A DNA stretch of 64,000 nucleotides from Parvibaculum sp. Lineage in GTDB: Bacteria; Pseudomonadota; Alphaproteobacteria; Parvibaculales; Parvibaculaceae. The notes under the pieces were generated by a model. That model had not been told where the DNA came from, did not search any database, and saw only the letters and a program-made list of their open reading frames with translations. The number at the start of each line of letters is the position of its first letter. The stretch's first letter is position 1. The position numbers were made by a program, and so were the translations under genes. This document shows, in pieces, positions 62,550-64,000 of the stretch. The DNA lies in the NCBI GenBank assembly GCA_031291615.1, contig JARLIS010000031.1, forward strand, positions 87,769 through 151,768, in the 5' to 3' direction.

Positions 62550-63242
62550 TCAGGCGGCCAGCGGATAGGGCGCGCCCCGGCCGATGCCGCCATAAAGATC
62601 GAAGCCGCGCTGGAGCCAGCCGTTCAGCATGTCGTCTTTTTCGAGTACGGGGAGCGTGCAGAGCGCGGAGGTCCAGAGGAATGCACCGAGCGCGATGTAG
62701 TCGGCATAGTTCGGCTTGTCTCCGCCGAGAAAGGGCTGATTGGCAAGCGCCACGCGCATCGGCTTCAGATTCTTGCGGAGATCGGGGAGGCGGGCCTCAC
62801 GATTGGCGGTGAAGGCTTCGAGCGTCGTGCCGACCTGCTTTTCGCGCGTCTGGCGGAAATAGGCTTTGTCCGTCGGCCGCAGGTGATTGTGGATGTCGAG
62901 GACGTTCACGGCGAAGAGATTGCGGAAGGCGGCGTCGAAGAACCAGCCTTCGAAGAACTTCACCATGGCGCGCTCGGCGGGCGAGGAGAAGATCGGGTTC
63001 TGCTTGTAGGTGGCGTCGAGATAGTCGGCGATGGCCCAGCTGTCGCAGACGGTGGTGGCGCCGTCCTCGATGATGGGGACGGTCTTGTGCTGGCCGCCGC
63101 AGAGCTTCGGGATGTCGGTAAAGCCGACGGGGCGTGTGTCGAAATCGAGCCCCTTATGCGCCAGCGCATATTTGATGCGCCAGACGAAGGGGCTCAAGGG
63201 ACGCCCGGCTTCGGTGACGAGTTCGTGTAGATGGATGGTCAT
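62550..63242 (-). CDS. Glutathione S-transferase-family protein (beta-etherase-like)
   Basis: The 230-residue protein has an N-terminal thioredoxin-like domain (TIHLHELVTEAGRPLSPFVW then RIKYALAHKGLDFDTRPVGF). VPIIEDGATTVCDSWAIADY provides the glutathione-binding cis-Pro and the D/E-S pair. The C-terminal helical domain holds FLGGDKPNYADYIALGAFLW with the N-capping Asp. S-P-F-V-W-R at the active site is the variant seen in LigE/LigF-like and related uncharacterised transferases. The substrate is unknown. It is convergent with the phage-like small gene. Confidence 0.88.
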   Translation of the reverse strand: MTIHLHELVTEAGRPLSPFVWRIKYALAHKGLDFDTRPVGFTDIPKLCGGQHKTVPIIEDGATTVCDSWAIADYLDATYKQNPIFSSPAERAMVKFFEGWFFDAAFRNLFAVNVLDIHNHLRPTDKAYFRQTREKQVGTTLEAFTANREARLPDLRKNLKPMRVALANQPFLGGDKPNYADYIALGAFLWTSALCTLPVLEKDDMLNGWLQRGFDLYGGIGRGAPYPLAA

Positions 63243-63299
63243 CGGATTCTCCTCCGGCCCGAAAGAATGGGGCGGCCCGAAAGCCGCCCCGCAATATGT

Positions 63300-64000
63300 T
63301 CAGAGGTCCTGGAAACGCTTGCCGTCGGCGACGAGCTTTTCCAGAAGTTTCGCGGGCTTGAAGTCGTCGCCCATCTGCGCCTGGAATTCCTTCATCTTGG
63401 CCAGCACCTTATCGAGACCGACCGTGTCGCCATAGAACATCGGGCCGCCGCGATAGACCGGCCAGCCATAGCCGTTGATCCAGACGATATCGATGTCGGA
63501 GGCACGCTGCGCTTTGCCTTCGTCGAGGATTTTAGCGCCTTCGTTGATCATCGGGTAAATGCAGCGCTCGAGGATTTCTTCATCCGAGATCGAGCGCCGG
63601 TTGATGCCCTTCTTGGCGGCAAAGTCGAGGATGATCCTTTCGACGATTGGAGAACGCTTCGCGTTGCGGGCTTCGTCGTAGTCGTAAAAGCCGGCGCCGG
63701 TCTTTTGCCCGCGGCGGTCCATCTCGCAGAGGATTTCGCGGATGGTCGACGATTTGCTCGTCTCCTTCGACCAGCCGATGTCGAGGCCGGCGAGATCGCT
63801 CATGGCGAATGGCCCCATCGGCAGACCGAAATCGTAGATCACGCGATCGACATCCCAGGGCATGGCGCCTTCGAGGATGAGCTTCTGCGCTTCGCGCTGG
63901 CGCTGCGCCAGCATGCGATTGCCGACAAAGCCGTGACAGACGCCGACGAGCACGCCGATCTTGCCGATCTTCCGGGCGAGTTGCATCACGGTGGCGATCA
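63300..64000 (-). CDS. 3-hydroxyacyl-CoA dehydrogenase C-terminal part (FadB/FadJ-like multifunctional enzyme), cut by window edge
   Basis: At least 233 codons are inside the window. GVCHGFVGNRMLAQRQREAQ starts the C-terminal 3HCDH domain, with GLPMGPFAMSDLAGLDIGWS next. A second 3HCDH repeat follows: ERCIYPMINEGAKILDEGKA, ASDIDIVWINGYGWPVYRGG and PMFYGDTVGLDKVLAKM. Two such domains at the C-terminus, with the G-P-M-F-Y signature, are the layout of the FadJ/FadB alpha chain. The enoyl-CoA hydratase half would lie beyond the right edge. It serves fatty-acid beta-oxidation. Confidence 0.92.
   Translation of the reverse strand, partial: IATVMQLARKIGKIGVLVGVCHGFVGNRMLAQRQREAQKLILEGAMPWDVDRVIYDFGLPMGPFAMSDLAGLDIGWSKETSKSSTIREILCEMDRRGQKTGAGFYDYDEARNAKRSPIVERIILDFAAKKGINRRSISDEEILERCIYPMINEGAKILDEGKAQRASDIDIVWINGYGWPVYRGGPMFYGDTVGLDKVLAKMKEFQAQMGDDFKPAKLLEKLVADGKRFQDL

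Noticed and set aside
1..64000. tRNA, rRNA, CRISPR array, integrase/attachment sites and toxin-antitoxin or defence genes
   Set aside because: Looked for and not recognised; every sizeable frame outside the listed genes is a shadow or lacks support.

Overview
The window looks like a chromosomal segment of a high-GC alphaproteobacterium. Codon use is strongly GC-biased, and the gene types fit Rhizobiales-like genomes: an ExoP-type chain-length kinase, PssD/PssE glycosyltransferase halves, a NodZ-like fucosyltransferase and a PAS_5 protein. A Parvibaculum-like organism is only a guess. No rRNA, tRNA or CRISPR array was recognised.

About 48 kb, from the left edge to position 48000, is one large surface-polysaccharide region. 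From 1 to 4506 lie genes for nucleotide-activated D,D-heptose: gmhA, gmhB, hddA and hddC with two SDR epimerases, one cut by the window edge. They are followed by an arabinose-5-phosphate isomerase and an acyltransferase gene with an apparent frameshift. From 7045 to 14148 is the export and assembly block: a PPP-type phosphatase, a Wza-like lipoprotein, an unknown secreted repeat protein, a BBP2 outer-membrane barrel, a Wzc/ExoP tyrosine kinase and a membrane-anchored helical protein. From 14145 to 28578 are an O-antigen ligase, an EEP-family protein, a GT2 enzyme, a flippase, a methyltransferase, a second ligase/polymerase, a NodZ-like fucosyltransferase, an FkbM methyltransferase, rfbA and rfbB, PssE and PssD, and another glycosyltransferase. 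Much of this stretch has visibly lower GC and looks acquired.

From 28640 to 29974 are broken insertion sequences: an IS481-type tail, and an IS3-type element whose left end has been replaced by an inverted copy of its own right end. From 30146 to 39887 the plus strand carries rfbC, rfbD, gmd, fcl, a GT2 enzyme, asnB, a second Gmd-like dehydratase and the polyprenyl-phosphate sugar-1-phosphate transferase that would start the repeat unit. From 40489 to 48069 are the sugar-nucleotide housekeeping genes ugd, galU, manC, hldE, galT and galK. Together these could supply UDP-Glc, UDP-GlcA, GDP-Man, GDP-L-Fuc, dTDP-L-Rha and activated heptose.

From 48073 to 63989 the content is general metabolism: GH4 and GH42 galactosidases next to galTK, a lytic transglycosylase, a TauD-family dioxygenase with a promoter-like site, a LysR regulator with a dyad touching its start codon, and a patD-ydcTSUV-type cluster for putrescine-type uptake and aminobutyraldehyde oxidation. 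After that come an orphan phage-fibre-like gene with a small partner carrying a stop codon, a glutathione transferase, and the C-terminal part of a fatty-acid-oxidation 3-hydroxyacyl-CoA dehydrogenase running off the right edge.

No wholly new defence or mobile system is evident. The least explained items are the secreted repeat protein at 8895, the phosphatase leading the export block, the orphan fibre gene at 60433, and the rearranged IS.
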